A stretch of 64,000 nt of DNA. Origin: UBA11612 sp963662375. Lineage in GTDB: Bacteria > Pseudomonadota > Alphaproteobacteria > Rhodospirillales > Rhodospirillaceae. This document shows positions 53,979 to 63,663 of the stretch, piece by piece. How positions within the stretch are numbered: position 1 is the first letter of the stretch; every line of letters starts with the position of its first letter. The position numbers and the translations under genes are program-made. Under the pieces are notes generated by a model that did not search any database, was not told the DNA's origin, and saw nothing but the letters and a program-made list of their open reading frames with translations. Location of the stretch: NCBI GenBank assembly GCA_963662375.2, contig CAXXRP010000004.1:62001-126000 (forward strand), in the 5' to 3' direction.

Positions 53979-55414
53979 GCAGCGCAACCGTTCTTATCGC
54001 CGACGACGATCGGGGAATCCGCACGGTTCTAACTCAAGCCCTGGGGCGGGCTGGGTATGAAGTGCGGACGACGGACAATGCGGCGACGTTATGGCGCTGG
54101 GTATCGGAGGGCGACGGTGATTTGGTGGTTACAGACGTGATCATGCCGGACGAAAACGGTCTTGATCTCATCCCGCGCATTCAGAAAATTCGCCCGGACT
54201 TGCGCATCATTGTTATGAGTGCGCAGAACACGTTGCTGACGGCGGTCAAAGCGGCCGAACGCGGCGCTTTTGAATATCTGCCTAAACCGTTTGATCTTTC
54301 GGAATTTATCGCGGTGATAAACCGCGCGTTGTCCATGAAGTCCAACGCTCAGGCGCCAGCGAACGACACCGAAGACAGGCTGCCTATCGTCGGGCGGTCA
54401 GCGGCTATGCAGGATATCTACCGCACAGTTGCACGGCTTATGAATACGGACCTGACCGCCATGATCACCGGCGAATCTGGAACCGGAAAAGAGTTGGTGG
54501 CCCGCGCTCTGCACGATTTTGGGCGGCGGCGCAGCGGATCGTTCGTGGCGGTCAACATGGCCGCGATACCCCGCGAGTTGATCGAAAGTGAATTGTTCGG
54601 TCACGAGAAAGGTTCGTTCACCGGCGCGGTGGCGCGCGCGGCAGGGCATTTCGAGCAGGCGGCGGGCGGCACGCTGTTTCTCGATGAGATCGGCGACATG
54701 CCGCCGGAAGCGCAAACCCGGTTGCTGCGCGTCTTGCAGGACGGTCAGTACACCACGGTCGGTGGACGCACGCCCATCAAGGCTAATGTGCGGATTATCG
54801 CCGCCACACACCGGGACCTGACCCAACTTATTAAGATGGGCGGATTTCGCGAAGATTTGTACTACAGGCTTAATGTCGTGCCAATCCGCCTGCCACCACT
54901 CCGCCAACGGGTGGAAGATATACAGGAATTGATCGTACATTTTCTATCGCAAGCTGCCGCGGAGGGCTTGCCGCAGAAATCCCTTGAACCCGCGGCCATA
55001 GAGCGCCTTAAGACTCATCGTTGGCCGGGAAACGTGCGCGAGCTGGAGAATTTGGTGAAGCGCCTTGTTGCGCTTTATGCCGAACCCGTGATCGGCATCG
55101 ATGTCGTGGAAATGGAATTGGCGAGTTTGACCGCGCTGCCTGTATCCGTAAGAGACCATATCCAGCCCGCGAGTCTGGGCGACGCCATCGAACGGCACCT
55201 TCAGGAGTATTTCGACAGTCACAACGGCGCACTCCCGCCGCGCGGACTTTACGACCGGGTTCTTCGCGAATTAGAGCGGACGCTAATCTCTCTGACATTG
55301 TTGGCGACACGGGGCAATCAGGTGAAGGCTGCCGACATTTTGGGTTTGAACAGAAATACTTTGCGCAAAAAGCTTCGATACCTGGATCTCAACGTTGTCC
55401 GCGGACCTAAGTAG
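53975..55414 (+). CDS. ntrC: Nitrogen regulation response regulator NtrC
   Basis: Receiver domain with phosphoacceptor Asp54 (VVTDVIMPDENG), sigma-54-activating AAA+ domain (about residues 140-380) with Walker A GESGTGKE. The L1 loop is GSFTGA, a conservative variant of the GAFTGA sigma-54 contact. A Fis-type helix-turn-helix is at the C-terminus (GNQVKAADILGLNRNTLRKK). GTG start, ATGA-type overlap with ntrB. 479 residues, normal. Expected to activate glnBA and other nitrogen genes under limitation. Confidence 0.96.
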   Translation: MSSATVLIADDDRGIRTVLTQALGRAGYEVRTTDNAATLWRWVSEGDGDLVVTDVIMPDENGLDLIPRIQKIRPDLRIIVMSAQNTLLTAVKAAERGAFEYLPKPFDLSEFIAVINRALSMKSNAQAPANDTEDRLPIVGRSAAMQDIYRTVARLMNTDLTAMITGESGTGKELVARALHDFGRRRSGSFVAVNMAAIPRELIESELFGHEKGSFTGAVARAAGHFEQAAGGTLFLDEIGDMPPEAQTRLLRVLQDGQYTTVGGRTPIKANVRIIAATHRDLTQLIKMGGFREDLYYRLNVVPIRLPPLRQRVEDIQELIVHFLSQAAAEGLPQKSLEPAAIERLKTHRWPGNVRELENLVKRLVALYAEPVIGIDVVEMELASLTALPVSVRDHIQPASLGDAIERHLQEYFDSHNGALPPRGLYDRVLRELERTLISLTLLATRGNQVKAADILGLNRNTLRKKLRYLDLNVVRGPK

Positions 55415-55426
55415 GGAATCAGCCGA

Positions 55427-57742
55427 ATGAAGGCGAACACTGTGAAGCAGGGCTTAACTGCATCACTCATGCCCGAACACCGGGATGCCTCCGGCCCGGC
55501 GGGGACGGAGTGGTTTCAGCATGTCAAACTCCTGGACTCCCTGGCTGTCGTACTGGTGAGCGCCGCGGCCGTGTTCGGCTTGGCGACTTATGCCGCCATG
55601 TTGGACTGGGGCGCTGAAGGGCCCAATGCTGCTCCGAGCCTGCTTCTGCTCAACATCGACCTGGTCATCTTGCTGGGCCTATCGGCATTGGTTGCTCGCC
55701 GCTTGGTTCTGCTGTGGCGCGCTCATCGAGCGGGCATTGTCGGGTCGCGACTGCATATCCGCCTCGTCGTCTTGTTCGGTGCCCTCGGCATGGCACCCAC
55801 GGTGCTTATGGCGGTCTTCGCCACTCTCTTTTTCACGTTCGGGGTGCAGGCGTGGTTCAGTGACCGGGTACAAACGGCGGTAGAGGAATCCGCAGCGATC
55901 GCTCAGGCTTATCTGAAAGAACATCAACAAGCCATTCGCGGCGATGTACTCGCAGTGGCAACCGACGTGAATACACAGTGGTCGCGCATCAGCATCAGCG
56001 AGCCGATTCTCAATTCCTTTCTGTCGACACAAGCGGCGTTTCGCGGTCTGACTGAAGCAGTGATTTTCCGCCCCGACGGGCAGGTGATCGCAAAAGCCGG
56101 CTACACGTTCGCTCTCGCGTTTGAGCAAATACCCTTTCAAGCCATGGCACAGGCTGACGCGGGTCAGGTGGCTGTGGTGACGGGAGAAGAATCGGACCGA
56201 GTGCGCGCGTTGGTTAAGCTGAATTCGTTTCCGGTGGCATACCTTTTCGTTGGACGGTTCGTGGACCCGAAGGTGCTGGCGCGGACCCGGCGCACGGAGG
56301 AGGCAGTATCCGAATATCTGCGCTTGGAGAGTGAACGGTCCGACCTTCAAGTTAGCTTGATAGTATTGTTCGGCGTTGTCGCGCTGTTGTTGTTTCTGGT
56401 TTCCATATGGTTCGGGCTGGCCTTGGCCACAAGGCTCGCGCAACCCATCATCAATCTCATCAACGCAGCGGACCGTGTACGCGGCGGCGATCTGTCCGTG
56501 CGTATGGATGAAAAAGATACCATAGACGAAGTCGGTTATTTGAATCGCGCTTTCAATAGAATGACCATACGGCTGCATGAACAACAAACCGCCCTACGCG
56601 AAACCAATGTTCAACTGGATGAACGGCGCCGATTTACCGAAACCGTGCTGGAAGGAGTCAGCGCCGGTGTTATCGGCCTCGACCCCAAAGGAAATATCAC
56701 TTTGCCGAACCGGTCGGCATCTACGCTTTTGGGTGTAGACCTGAGTACTTTCGTGGGAAAACCTATTGTGGAGGCCGCGCCGGAATTAACACCGTTGATC
56801 GAGGAGATGCAGAGCTCAAAGCAGAAAGTTATCACGCAGGAAATCCGGACCGCGCCGGGCAACAGCCAAAAAATATTCTTTGTACGGTTGTCTCAAGAGC
56901 GCACCCGGAATCGGGTCGTAGGGTACGTGATAACTTTCGACGACATTACAGCCTTGCAGTCCGCGCAACGTAAAGCGGCCTGGGCGGACGTTGCGCGACG
57001 TATCGCCCATGAAATCAAGAACCCGCTGACGCCAATTCAACTCTCAGCGGAACGCCTCAAACGTAGGTACCTTGATAAACTTCAGGATGACAAGGGCCTG
57101 GTTGCGCAGTGCACGGACACAATTATCCACCATGTGGGCAATATCGGGAAGATGGTCGACGAATTTTCCGCATTCGCGCGCATGCCCACAGCGATTTTGC
57201 GTCCGACCAATTTGAACGAACTTATTCGCGAAGCGGTTTTCTTACAGCGCTCCGCATATCCGCACATCCACTTTGCGTTAAATCTACCCGCGGAACTGTG
57301 CCGTATTTCCTGTGACCCACGGCAAGTCGGGCAGGCGTTAACAAATATCTTGAAGAACGCGTTAGAATCCATCGAAGCGCAAGCCGCCACGCAAAGCGCC
57401 GGCGAAGGATGGCGCGGTGAAATTCGCGTTGATTTGGAAACGGTGAACAATGAAATCTTGGTGAAGGTCACCGATAATGGCGTAGGCCTGCCCAAGGAAG
57501 AACGAGACCGCCTCACCGAGCCGTATGTCGCCGCGCGCGCAAAAGGAACCGGACTTGGCTTGGCTATTGTGAAGAAAATTTTAGAAGATCATGGCGGCGC
57601 GATCACGTTGAATGATGCGCCGTCCGTAGACGGAAATCAGAGCGGCGCCCAGGTGATTCTTCATTTTTCGACCGCACCGGTCAAGGACGCTGGATTGGAC
57701 CAGAAAACGGCCGTGCCACTGTTAGCGCAAGCTGGGGAATAG
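55427..57742 (+). CDS. ntrY: Membrane sensor kinase NtrY
   Basis: At 771 residues it has four N-terminal membrane helices: about residues 35-60, 66-90 and 98-125 and a further one near 300-325 (LIVLFGVVALLLFLVSIWFG). A periplasmic sensor region lies between the third and fourth. HAMP and PAS domains (VIGLDPKGNITLPNRSAST) follow. The HisKA box is ARRIAHEIKNPLTPIQLSAE (His about 528), and the ATPase carries NILKNALESIE and KGTGLGLAIVKKI. It is 12 bp downstream of ntrC and 8 bp upstream of ntrX, the usual ntrBC-ntrYX order. Confidence 0.95.
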   Translation: MKANTVKQGLTASLMPEHRDASGPAGTEWFQHVKLLDSLAVVLVSAAAVFGLATYAAMLDWGAEGPNAAPSLLLLNIDLVILLGLSALVARRLVLLWRAHRAGIVGSRLHIRLVVLFGALGMAPTVLMAVFATLFFTFGVQAWFSDRVQTAVEESAAIAQAYLKEHQQAIRGDVLAVATDVNTQWSRISISEPILNSFLSTQAAFRGLTEAVIFRPDGQVIAKAGYTFALAFEQIPFQAMAQADAGQVAVVTGEESDRVRALVKLNSFPVAYLFVGRFVDPKVLARTRRTEEAVSEYLRLESERSDLQVSLIVLFGVVALLLFLVSIWFGLALATRLAQPIINLINAADRVRGGDLSVRMDEKDTIDEVGYLNRAFNRMTIRLHEQQTALRETNVQLDERRRFTETVLEGVSAGVIGLDPKGNITLPNRSASTLLGVDLSTFVGKPIVEAAPELTPLIEEMQSSKQKVITQEIRTAPGNSQKIFFVRLSQERTRNRVVGYVITFDDITALQSAQRKAAWADVARRIAHEIKNPLTPIQLSAERLKRRYLDKLQDDKGLVAQCTDTIIHHVGNIGKMVDEFSAFARMPTAILRPTNLNELIREAVFLQRSAYPHIHFALNLPAELCRISCDPRQVGQALTNILKNALESIEAQAATQSAGEGWRGEIRVDLETVNNEILVKVTDNGVGLPKEERDRLTEPYVAARAKGTGLGLAIVKKILEDHGGAITLNDAPSVDGNQSGAQVILHFSTAPVKDAGLDQKTAVPLLAQAGE

Positions 57743-57750
57743 GGGACGCC

Positions 57751-59292
57751 ATGGTACAACAACTTGTAAACCCCGGAAGCGAAATTCTCGTCGTAGATGA
57801 TGAAGCCGATATTCGCATGTTGATTTCCGGGATTCTCCAAGATGAAGGATATGTCACGCGGGACGCAGCTACCGGTGAGGAAGCCGTCGAGAAGGTAAAA
57901 GAACGCGCACCCGCCGCAGTTGTTCTCGATATTTGGTTGGAGCGCAGCCGTCGAGAAGGTTTACAAGTCCTCAAGGCGATCAAAGGCATGCGGTCGGCTG
58001 TCCCCGTGGTGATGATTTCGGGACATGGGACGATTGCAACGGCTGTGCAAGCGATTAAGCACGGCGCGTACGATTTCGTTGAAAAACCATTCGAGGCCGA
58101 CCGGCTCCTCCTTGTGCTCGGGCGGGCCATGGAGGCTGCAAGACTCAAGCGCGAAAACCTTGAATTGAAGACGCGCGCCGTGGCACCGGACTCACTGGTG
58201 GGTTCCTGCGCATCCGTGGCGGCCATCCGCCGCGCTGTGGAACGGGTGGGCCCGACCAGGTCCCGCGTTCTGATCTCTGGGCCGGCAGGGTCCGGCAAGG
58301 AAGTGGTTGCTCGCCAAATTCACTTACATTCACCGCGCGCCACCGCGCCGTTTGTCGTCGTGAATTGCGCCTCGCTGCACCCCGATCGGTTGACGGAAAT
58401 TCTCTTCGGGGCGGACAGCGCGGGCGAGGCTAAACCGACCATGGGGATGACCAGCGCGGTCCAAGGTGGTCAGCATCACAAACCGGGGCTTCTTGAGTTG
58501 GCGGATGGGGGCACCTTGCTGTTGGACGAAGTCGCTGACATGCCGCAAGCGACCCAAAGCAGCATTACCCGTATTCTTCAGGATCAAAGGTTGGAGCGCT
58601 CTCATAGTCATGGGCCCGTTGGCGTGGATGTACGGGTCGTGGCAACCACGAACCGCGACTTAAAAGCAGAAATCAAGAAGGGCGTCTTCCGTGAGGAATT
58701 GTTCTACCGCTTGAATGTCGTGCCCATCGAGGTACCGCCCCTGGCGGAACGCCGGGAGGATATCCCGGCCTTGGCCAAGTATCTCCTTGAACGGGCGGCC
58801 GCGGCCACGGGCATGCCTCGGCCCACGTTGGGCGAAGACGCTATTGCTGCGTTGCAGACGTATTCCTGGCCGGGGAATGTGCGTCAGCTTCGCAACGTCA
58901 TCGATTGGATTTTGATCATGGCGCCGGGCGGCGTGCTCAAACCGATCCGCGCGGAAATGCTACCGTCCGATATCAACACCCAAACGCCGCAAATGCTGAA
59001 GTTGGAAAGGTCAGGCGAGATCATGACCCTGCCACTGCGCGAGGCGAGGGAGATGTTCGAGCGGGAATACCTCATGGCGCAGGTCATTCGCTACGGAGGC
59101 AACATTTCGCGTACAGCAGATTTTATCGCGATGGAACGTTCGGCTCTACACCGTAAGCTGAAATCGTTGGGTATTTCGACCGACGTACGCCAGCGCCGCG
59201 ACCGAACGCCAATTAGTGAGGTGGATACCAAACGCAACGATCCGCCGCTAGGTCCCGTCGTCCCGTTCAAACGCCCAACCTCCCTCGCCTGA
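57751..59292 (+). CDS. ntrX: Response regulator NtrX
   Basis: Receiver domain with phosphoacceptor Asp60 in VVLDIWLERS. The AAA+ domain has Walker A GPAGSGKE and Walker B GGTLLLDEVADM. The position of the sigma-54-contacting GAFTGA loop is occupied by GMTSAVQGGQHHKP (about residues 231-244), so the contact motif is absent. C-terminal Fis-type helix (GGNISRTADFIAMERSALHR). In other alphaproteobacteria NtrX also lacks GAFTGA and acts with NtrY in respiration and envelope control. 513 residues. Confidence 0.94.
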   Translation: MVQQLVNPGSEILVVDDEADIRMLISGILQDEGYVTRDAATGEEAVEKVKERAPAAVVLDIWLERSRREGLQVLKAIKGMRSAVPVVMISGHGTIATAVQAIKHGAYDFVEKPFEADRLLLVLGRAMEAARLKRENLELKTRAVAPDSLVGSCASVAAIRRAVERVGPTRSRVLISGPAGSGKEVVARQIHLHSPRATAPFVVVNCASLHPDRLTEILFGADSAGEAKPTMGMTSAVQGGQHHKPGLLELADGGTLLLDEVADMPQATQSSITRILQDQRLERSHSHGPVGVDVRVVATTNRDLKAEIKKGVFREELFYRLNVVPIEVPPLAERREDIPALAKYLLERAAAATGMPRPTLGEDAIAALQTYSWPGNVRQLRNVIDWILIMAPGGVLKPIRAEMLPSDINTQTPQMLKLERSGEIMTLPLREAREMFEREYLMAQVIRYGGNISRTADFIAMERSALHRKLKSLGISTDVRQRRDRTPISEVDTKRNDPPLGPVVPFKRPTSLA

Positions 59293-59309
59293 CATTCCCG
59301 CCACGCCCC

Positions 59310-60185
59310 ATGTCACACGTCGCTTATGTTAACGGCCGGTATCTACCACAACAAAATGCCCAGGTTCATATCGAGGACCGGGGATATCAGTTCGCCGACG
59401 GTGTCTATGAGGTCATCTTCTTGTGGAATGGCCACCCGGTAGACTATGCCGCACACCTGCACCGTCTGAGCCGATCTCTCAAGGAATTAAAAATTAGCGC
59501 GCCGATGACATGGAGAGCGTTGACGGTCGTGATAAAGGAAGTTATCCGGCGCAACCGCCTGAATCAGGGGATCATTTACATTCAGGTGAATCGTGGGGTC
59601 GCGCCCCGAGCTCATCCATTTCCGCGGGCGGTACACCCGAGTGTTGTCGTGACAACCAAACAAAGCACGGGCCCCTCGGACGCCATGGCGCGCAAAGGCG
59701 TAAGCGTCGTGAGCGCACCGGACATCCGCTGGGCGCGACGTGACATCAAGAGCGTCGCTTTATTGCCCAATATTCTCGCCAAACAGCTGGCGGCGGAGGC
59801 AAAAGCCTTTGAGGCGGTCCTCCATAACCCTGAGGGGATTATCACCGAGGCAAGTGCAGCAAACGTTTGGATAGTGGCACGGAACAAGACCATCGTGACC
59901 CATCCGGCCACGGAGGCGATTCTTGGCGGTGTTACGCGCGCCACAATGATTAAAGTAGCGCGTGATGCGGGATACAAGGTTGAGGAGCGGCCGTTTACAC
60001 TTGAGGAAGCGGTGGCGACTAGGGAAGTGTTTTTGACGGGAACAACGACGTTTGTTATGCCGGTCGTGCGTATTGATACACGCCCGGTAGCCAATGGCGC
60101 ACCCGGCAAGTTCGCACTGGACCTGAGGCGTAGGTACATTCAATACATGAGCAGCCTTGATCCAAAGGCGGCGTGGAATGTCTAA
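59310..60185 (+). CDS. dat: D-amino acid aminotransferase (branched-chain aminotransferase fold)
   Basis: Fold-type IV PLP enzyme of 291 residues. The conserved start YVNGRYLPQQNAQVHIEDRG, the pyridoxal-phosphate Lys in DIKSVALLPNILAKQLA, and EASAANVWIV followed by EAILGGVTRATMIKVAR are present. Alphaproteobacteria keep dat between ntrX and hfq. It overlaps the broken HAD gene by 8 bp. D-alanine/D-glutamate exchange is the expected role; branched-chain substrates cannot be excluded. Confidence 0.92.
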   Translation: MSHVAYVNGRYLPQQNAQVHIEDRGYQFADGVYEVIFLWNGHPVDYAAHLHRLSRSLKELKISAPMTWRALTVVIKEVIRRNRLNQGIIYIQVNRGVAPRAHPFPRAVHPSVVVTTKQSTGPSDAMARKGVSVVSAPDIRWARRDIKSVALLPNILAKQLAAEAKAFEAVLHNPEGIITEASAANVWIVARNKTIVTHPATEAILGGVTRATMIKVARDAGYKVEERPFTLEEAVATREVFLTGTTTFVMPVVRIDTRPVANGAPGKFALDLRRRYIQYMSSLDPKAAWNV

Positions 60186-60796
60186 AGTCGCGCTACCCCG
60201 CCCGCGCGCCATACTCTTTGACTGGGCACCTGGCCCTGTGTTGCCCGGGCTACCAAATATCACCCTGGAGGCCATGGGCCTAAAACCGTGGGGCCGGAGG
60301 AGATCCGTGCAGGGGTCGCGGGCTCTTTGAGGGACACGTTTCCATCTATTTACGGGGATCGCTGGGAGGAGGCGAGGGAGGTCTGCTACGACGCCTTTGC
60401 TGCGGGGCATCTGGAGATGCTATCCGCACTTCCCGGGGCTGAAAACTGCTGCGCACGGCGTGTGACGTGGGCCTACTAGACCTCGGCGTTATCAGCAACA
60501 AAACCGGTAAATACCTGCGGGCCGAGGCTGACCATTTAGGATGGACGCCCTCGTTCGGCCAGCTGGTAGGAGCCCGGGACGTGGCCGACCCGATCTACTT
60601 GGCCTTGTCGCAAAACGACCTCAAACCGGGATCGGACGTCTGGTTCGTCGGCGATGCGCCGATCGACGTGGTCTGCAGCCGGGGTGCAGGGTGCAGCACG
60701 GTCCTTGTCGGGTCCAGACAGCCCGGGGAGGACGGTGATTCTGAACCGGATCTTCATGTAACAGATTGTGCGGCCCTATCGGCGCTCGTGCGTTAG
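60178..60796 (+). pseudogene. HAD-family phosphatase, multiple frameshifts and lost nucleophile motif
   Basis: The gene begins SKVALPRPRAILFDW, where relatives have the DxD nucleophile, but here DW is followed by APGPV. The homology then moves to a second frame (MRDTFP-like SLRDTFPSIYGDRWEEAREV, then YDAFAAGHLEMLSALPGA) and a third (GVISNKTGKYLRAEADHLGW to DVWFVGDAPIDVVCSRGAGC) and ends at 60796. At least two indels plus the loss of the catalytic Asp make this non-functional. Intact homologues of this gene between dat and hfq are common. Confidence 0.85.
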
Positions 60797-60830
60797 TATA
60801 TTTAAATATGCCCTTAGCCCGCTGAATCCG

Positions 60831-60859
60831 TTGACCCTATTCCTTGCAACTTCTAAAAA
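60831..60859 (+). promoter_or_regulatory. Probable sigma-70-type promoter of hfq
   Basis: TTGACC (60831-60836) and TAAAAA (60854-60859) are 17 bp apart, about 90 bp upstream of the hfq ATG and just after the dead HAD gene. Consensus similarity only. Confidence 0.5.
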
Positions 60860-60950
60860 TTAGGAGTCGGTTCGTTCCTGTGGCGCTCCGGCCTCAGCAA
60901 CGCGACCCGCAGCGAAAACAACAATATATAGAACAGAGGTGGAAACCCCG

Positions 60951-61223
60951 ATGTCCGCTGAAAAGGCCAAAAACGTCCAAGACGTATTCCTCAATGCCAT
61001 TCGGAAAAACAAAGCCCCCGTCACCGTATTTTTGATGAATGGCGTCAAACTGCAGGGGATTGTGACATGGTTCGACAACTTCTCGATCTTATTGCGCCGG
61101 GATGGCCACACCCAGTTGGTGTATAAGCACGCGATATCAACGATCATGCCGTCCGCGCCCCTGCAATTGTTCGAACCCAAAGAGGAGGAGGCGGCACCAG
61201 CTAAAGAAGAGGCAGCTGACTAG
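60951..61223 (+). CDS. hfq: RNA-binding protein Hfq
   Basis: The Sm-like hexamer that pairs small RNAs with mRNAs. It begins MSAEKAKNVQDVFLNAIRKN, followed by the Sm1 motif VTVFLMNGVKLQGIVTWFDN and the Sm2 motif with the KH pair in VYKHAISTI. The acidic/alanine tail EEEAAPAKEEAAD is short. I chose the ATG at 60951 with AGAGGTGG upstream; a GTG at 60939 would add four residues. 90 residues. It lies 24 bp before hflX. Confidence 0.96.
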   Translation: MSAEKAKNVQDVFLNAIRKNKAPVTVFLMNGVKLQGIVTWFDNFSILLRRDGHTQLVYKHAISTIMPSAPLQLFEPKEEEAAPAKEEAAD

Positions 61224-61247
61224 CCACCGACCCCCACTGGATTTTGT

Positions 61248-62606
61248 TTGCATCAGACTGAACAGCCGGCCACCGTAACCGTCATCATCCACCCGCATCT
61301 CAAGGGGCGTGACGGAGAAACCGGTAGCTATCGTGAGCGCGCGAGATTGGAGGAGGCGAGGGGACTTGCTGCCGCTATAAGTCTTGACATCCGCCACGCA
61401 GAAACCGTGAACATGGCCAAGCCAAGCCCCTCAACCTTTCTTGGAGAAGGAACGGTTAAACGCTTGGAAACGCTCATAGAGGACCTGGGAGCCGAGCTCG
61501 TGGTTATGGACGCCCATATTTCGCCGGGCCAGCAGCGCAACTTGGAAAGAGCCTGGAATGCTAAGGTGATCGACCGGACCGGGTTAATCCTCGAGATTTT
61601 CGGCGAGCGGGCGCAAACCCGCGAAGGCCGGATGCAAGTAGAGCTGGCCCATTTGAGCTACCAGAAAAGCCGGCTGGTGCGCAGTTGGACCCACTTGGAA
61701 CGCCAGCGCGGCGGCTTCGGGTTTCTAGGCGGGCCCGGTGAAACCCAAATTGAAATCGACCGGCGGCTTATCGGCGAGCGGATCACCAAGCTTAAGAAAG
61801 AACTGGGCACCGTCACGCGGACACGCGGTTTGCATCGTAGGGCCCGCCAAAAGGTGCCGTACCCCATCATTGCCTTGGTGGGTTACACCAACGCAGGGAA
61901 GTCGACTTTGTTCAACACGTTGACCCGCTCTACGGTGGTCGCGATGGACCAGTTGTTCGCGACTCTGGACCCAACCATGCGGCAGCTGCGTTTGCCGTCG
62001 GGACGAACGGTTATCCTGTCCGACACCGTTGGATTCGTGTCCGATCTTCCGCACGAACTTGTCACGGCCTTCCGCGCCACGCTGGAGGAGGTGTTGGAAG
62101 CCGACGTCATTGTTCACGTGCGCGATATCCCCCATCCCGAGACGGAAGAGCAAAAACAGGACGTCGAGGAAGTGCTTTTGCAGCTTGGGATCGAGGTAGG
62201 CCAAATCCTTCCAGGGGAAAAGCCGGTACACCATCACCCCGATTTATCTCACCGGCCGGTGATCGAGGCTCTGAACAAGATCGATCTTTTCGATACCGGC
62301 GCCCGCGCGGCCGTCCGCGCAGGGGCGGAGCGCCGCGCAGGCCAAATGGCTCTTTCGGCGTTGACGAGCGAGGGCACCGCAGAATTGCTGGTGGCAATCG
62401 ACGTTGAGTTGGCGCGCAGGCGCCGACCCCTGGGGGTTAGTATCTCACTGAACGACGGTGAAACGCTTGCGTGGCTGTATCGCCGAGGCGAAGTTCTGAA
62501 TCGAGAGGACGGAGAGACCAAGACCGAGTTGACGGTGCTGTTAGACACGGCTGATGTGGCGCGACTGCAAAAGCGCGGCATCACCACACGGCGCGTGGCG
62601 GACTGA
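61248..62606 (+). CDS. hflX: GTPase HflX
   Basis: A ribosome-associated GTPase. The N-terminal HflX domain contains LGEGTVKRLETLIEDLGAEL, the long helical arm SYQKSRLVRSWTHLERQRGG then FGFLGGPGETQIEIDRRL, and the GTPase domain has G1 GYTNAGKST (about residue 212), switch and G3 SDTVGF, and G4 NKID. 452 residues. It starts at a TTG; no upstream alternative is better. It is translationally near hfq, the conserved order. Confidence 0.94.
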   Translation: MHQTEQPATVTVIIHPHLKGRDGETGSYRERARLEEARGLAAAISLDIRHAETVNMAKPSPSTFLGEGTVKRLETLIEDLGAELVVMDAHISPGQQRNLERAWNAKVIDRTGLILEIFGERAQTREGRMQVELAHLSYQKSRLVRSWTHLERQRGGFGFLGGPGETQIEIDRRLIGERITKLKKELGTVTRTRGLHRRARQKVPYPIIALVGYTNAGKSTLFNTLTRSTVVAMDQLFATLDPTMRQLRLPSGRTVILSDTVGFVSDLPHELVTAFRATLEEVLEADVIVHVRDIPHPETEEQKQDVEEVLLQLGIEVGQILPGEKPVHHHPDLSHRPVIEALNKIDLFDTGARAAVRAGAERRAGQMALSALTSEGTAELLVAIDVELARRRRPLGVSISLNDGETLAWLYRRGEVLNREDGETKTELTVLLDTADVARLQKRGITTRRVAD

Positions 62607-62772
62607 AGATATCCCCCCCCCGACAGCGCAACGTTATCGGACTCGGTCTTGGGCGCCATGCGCGACGTGGCGGAAACGATGGGCGGGGCTCATCGCTCTC
62701 ATAGGTTTTCCACAATATTTTCATGTAGTTAAGATATATGTTTTCATCCATTTTATGGATAACCAACCGCGA

Positions 62773-63663
62773 TTAATTGGCGGCATCACTGCGCTCCTCG
62801 ACCTTGGCCTGAATCCAGAGGCTCTCCATTTCCTCAAGACTAGCTTGATCCGGCGTTTTGCCCTGGGTTGCCAACAGGGCCTCCACTCGGCGGAAGCGGC
62901 GGTCAAATTTCAAATTCGTGCCTCGCAATGCGGTGCCCGGATCAATATTGGCCTTGCGCGCCAAATTGACGCAGGCGAACAGCAAATCGCCCAATTCGTC
63001 AGTGAGGCGGGCAGCATCAGCCTTCGGATTTTGAAACTCCTTGGTAACCTCCCCTAATTCTTCGTGAATTTTGCCAATGACGTCCTTGGCCTTGGGCCAA
63101 TCGAAGCCGATGCGGGCCGCACGTTTCTGCAGTTTTTCCGCCTGTTTCATGGCGGGCAACCCGGCAGGGACGCCGTCAAGAGCGCTGTGCGGTACGCCGC
63201 CTGTGGTAGTCGTCCTCGCCGCGGCACGTTCAGCTGCTTTGTGGTCTTCCCAGGCCTTGGTTTGAGCTTCAGCGTCATTGACCGTGGCGTTCCCAAAAAC
63301 ATGGGGATGGCGACGGAGCATCTTGTCGCACACGGCGCCGACCACATCTGCGAAGGCGAAGTGACCGGCTTCCTCCGCCATGCGAGCGTGATAGACAGCC
63401 TGGAACAGGAGATCGCCCAGTTCATCCTTGAGGGAGTCCATATCTGCGCGGGCGATCGCGTCTGCGACTTCGAAGGCTTCTTCGATCGTGTACGGTGCAA
63501 TGGTTTTGAAGGATTGTTTTATGTCCCACGGACAGCCGCTGACGGGATCCCGCAGCCGGGCCATGATCTCCAGCAGCTGGGAAATGGTCCACGGCTGTCC
63601 GGGGGTTCGGTTTGCTAGGTGATCCGCATGAGCGCGCGGTGGCTGCGACTTTAGGAGTTTCAT
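62773..63663 (-). CDS. mazG: Nucleoside triphosphate pyrophosphohydrolase MazG
   Basis: An all-alpha NTP pyrophosphatase with two MazG repeats: LLEIMARLRDPVSGCPWDIK with EEAFEVADAI and DELGDLLFQAVYHARMAEE, and KIHEELGEVTKEFQN with DELGDLLFACVNLARKANI, which carry the metal-binding E-x-x-E ... E-x-x-D motifs. 296 residues, normal. I chose the ATG at 63663; the open frame continues 60 codons upstream without conserved sequence. It converges on hflX with a 166-bp gap that includes nine consecutive C residues at about 62612-62620. Confidence 0.93.
   Translation of the reverse strand: MKLLKSQPPRAHADHLANRTPGQPWTISQLLEIMARLRDPVSGCPWDIKQSFKTIAPYTIEEAFEVADAIARADMDSLKDELGDLLFQAVYHARMAEEAGHFAFADVVGAVCDKMLRRHPHVFGNATVNDAEAQTKAWEDHKAAERAAARTTTTGGVPHSALDGVPAGLPAMKQAEKLQKRAARIGFDWPKAKDVIGKIHEELGEVTKEFQNPKADAARLTDELGDLLFACVNLARKANIDPGTALRGTNLKFDRRFRRVEALLATQGKTPDQASLEEMESLWIQAKVEERSDAAN

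Noticed and set aside
62612..62620. Run of nine C residues after hflX as a phase-variation tract
   Set aside because: It lies 3' of hflX in the convergent gap with mazG, outside both coding regions and away from any promoter, so no switching effect is evident.
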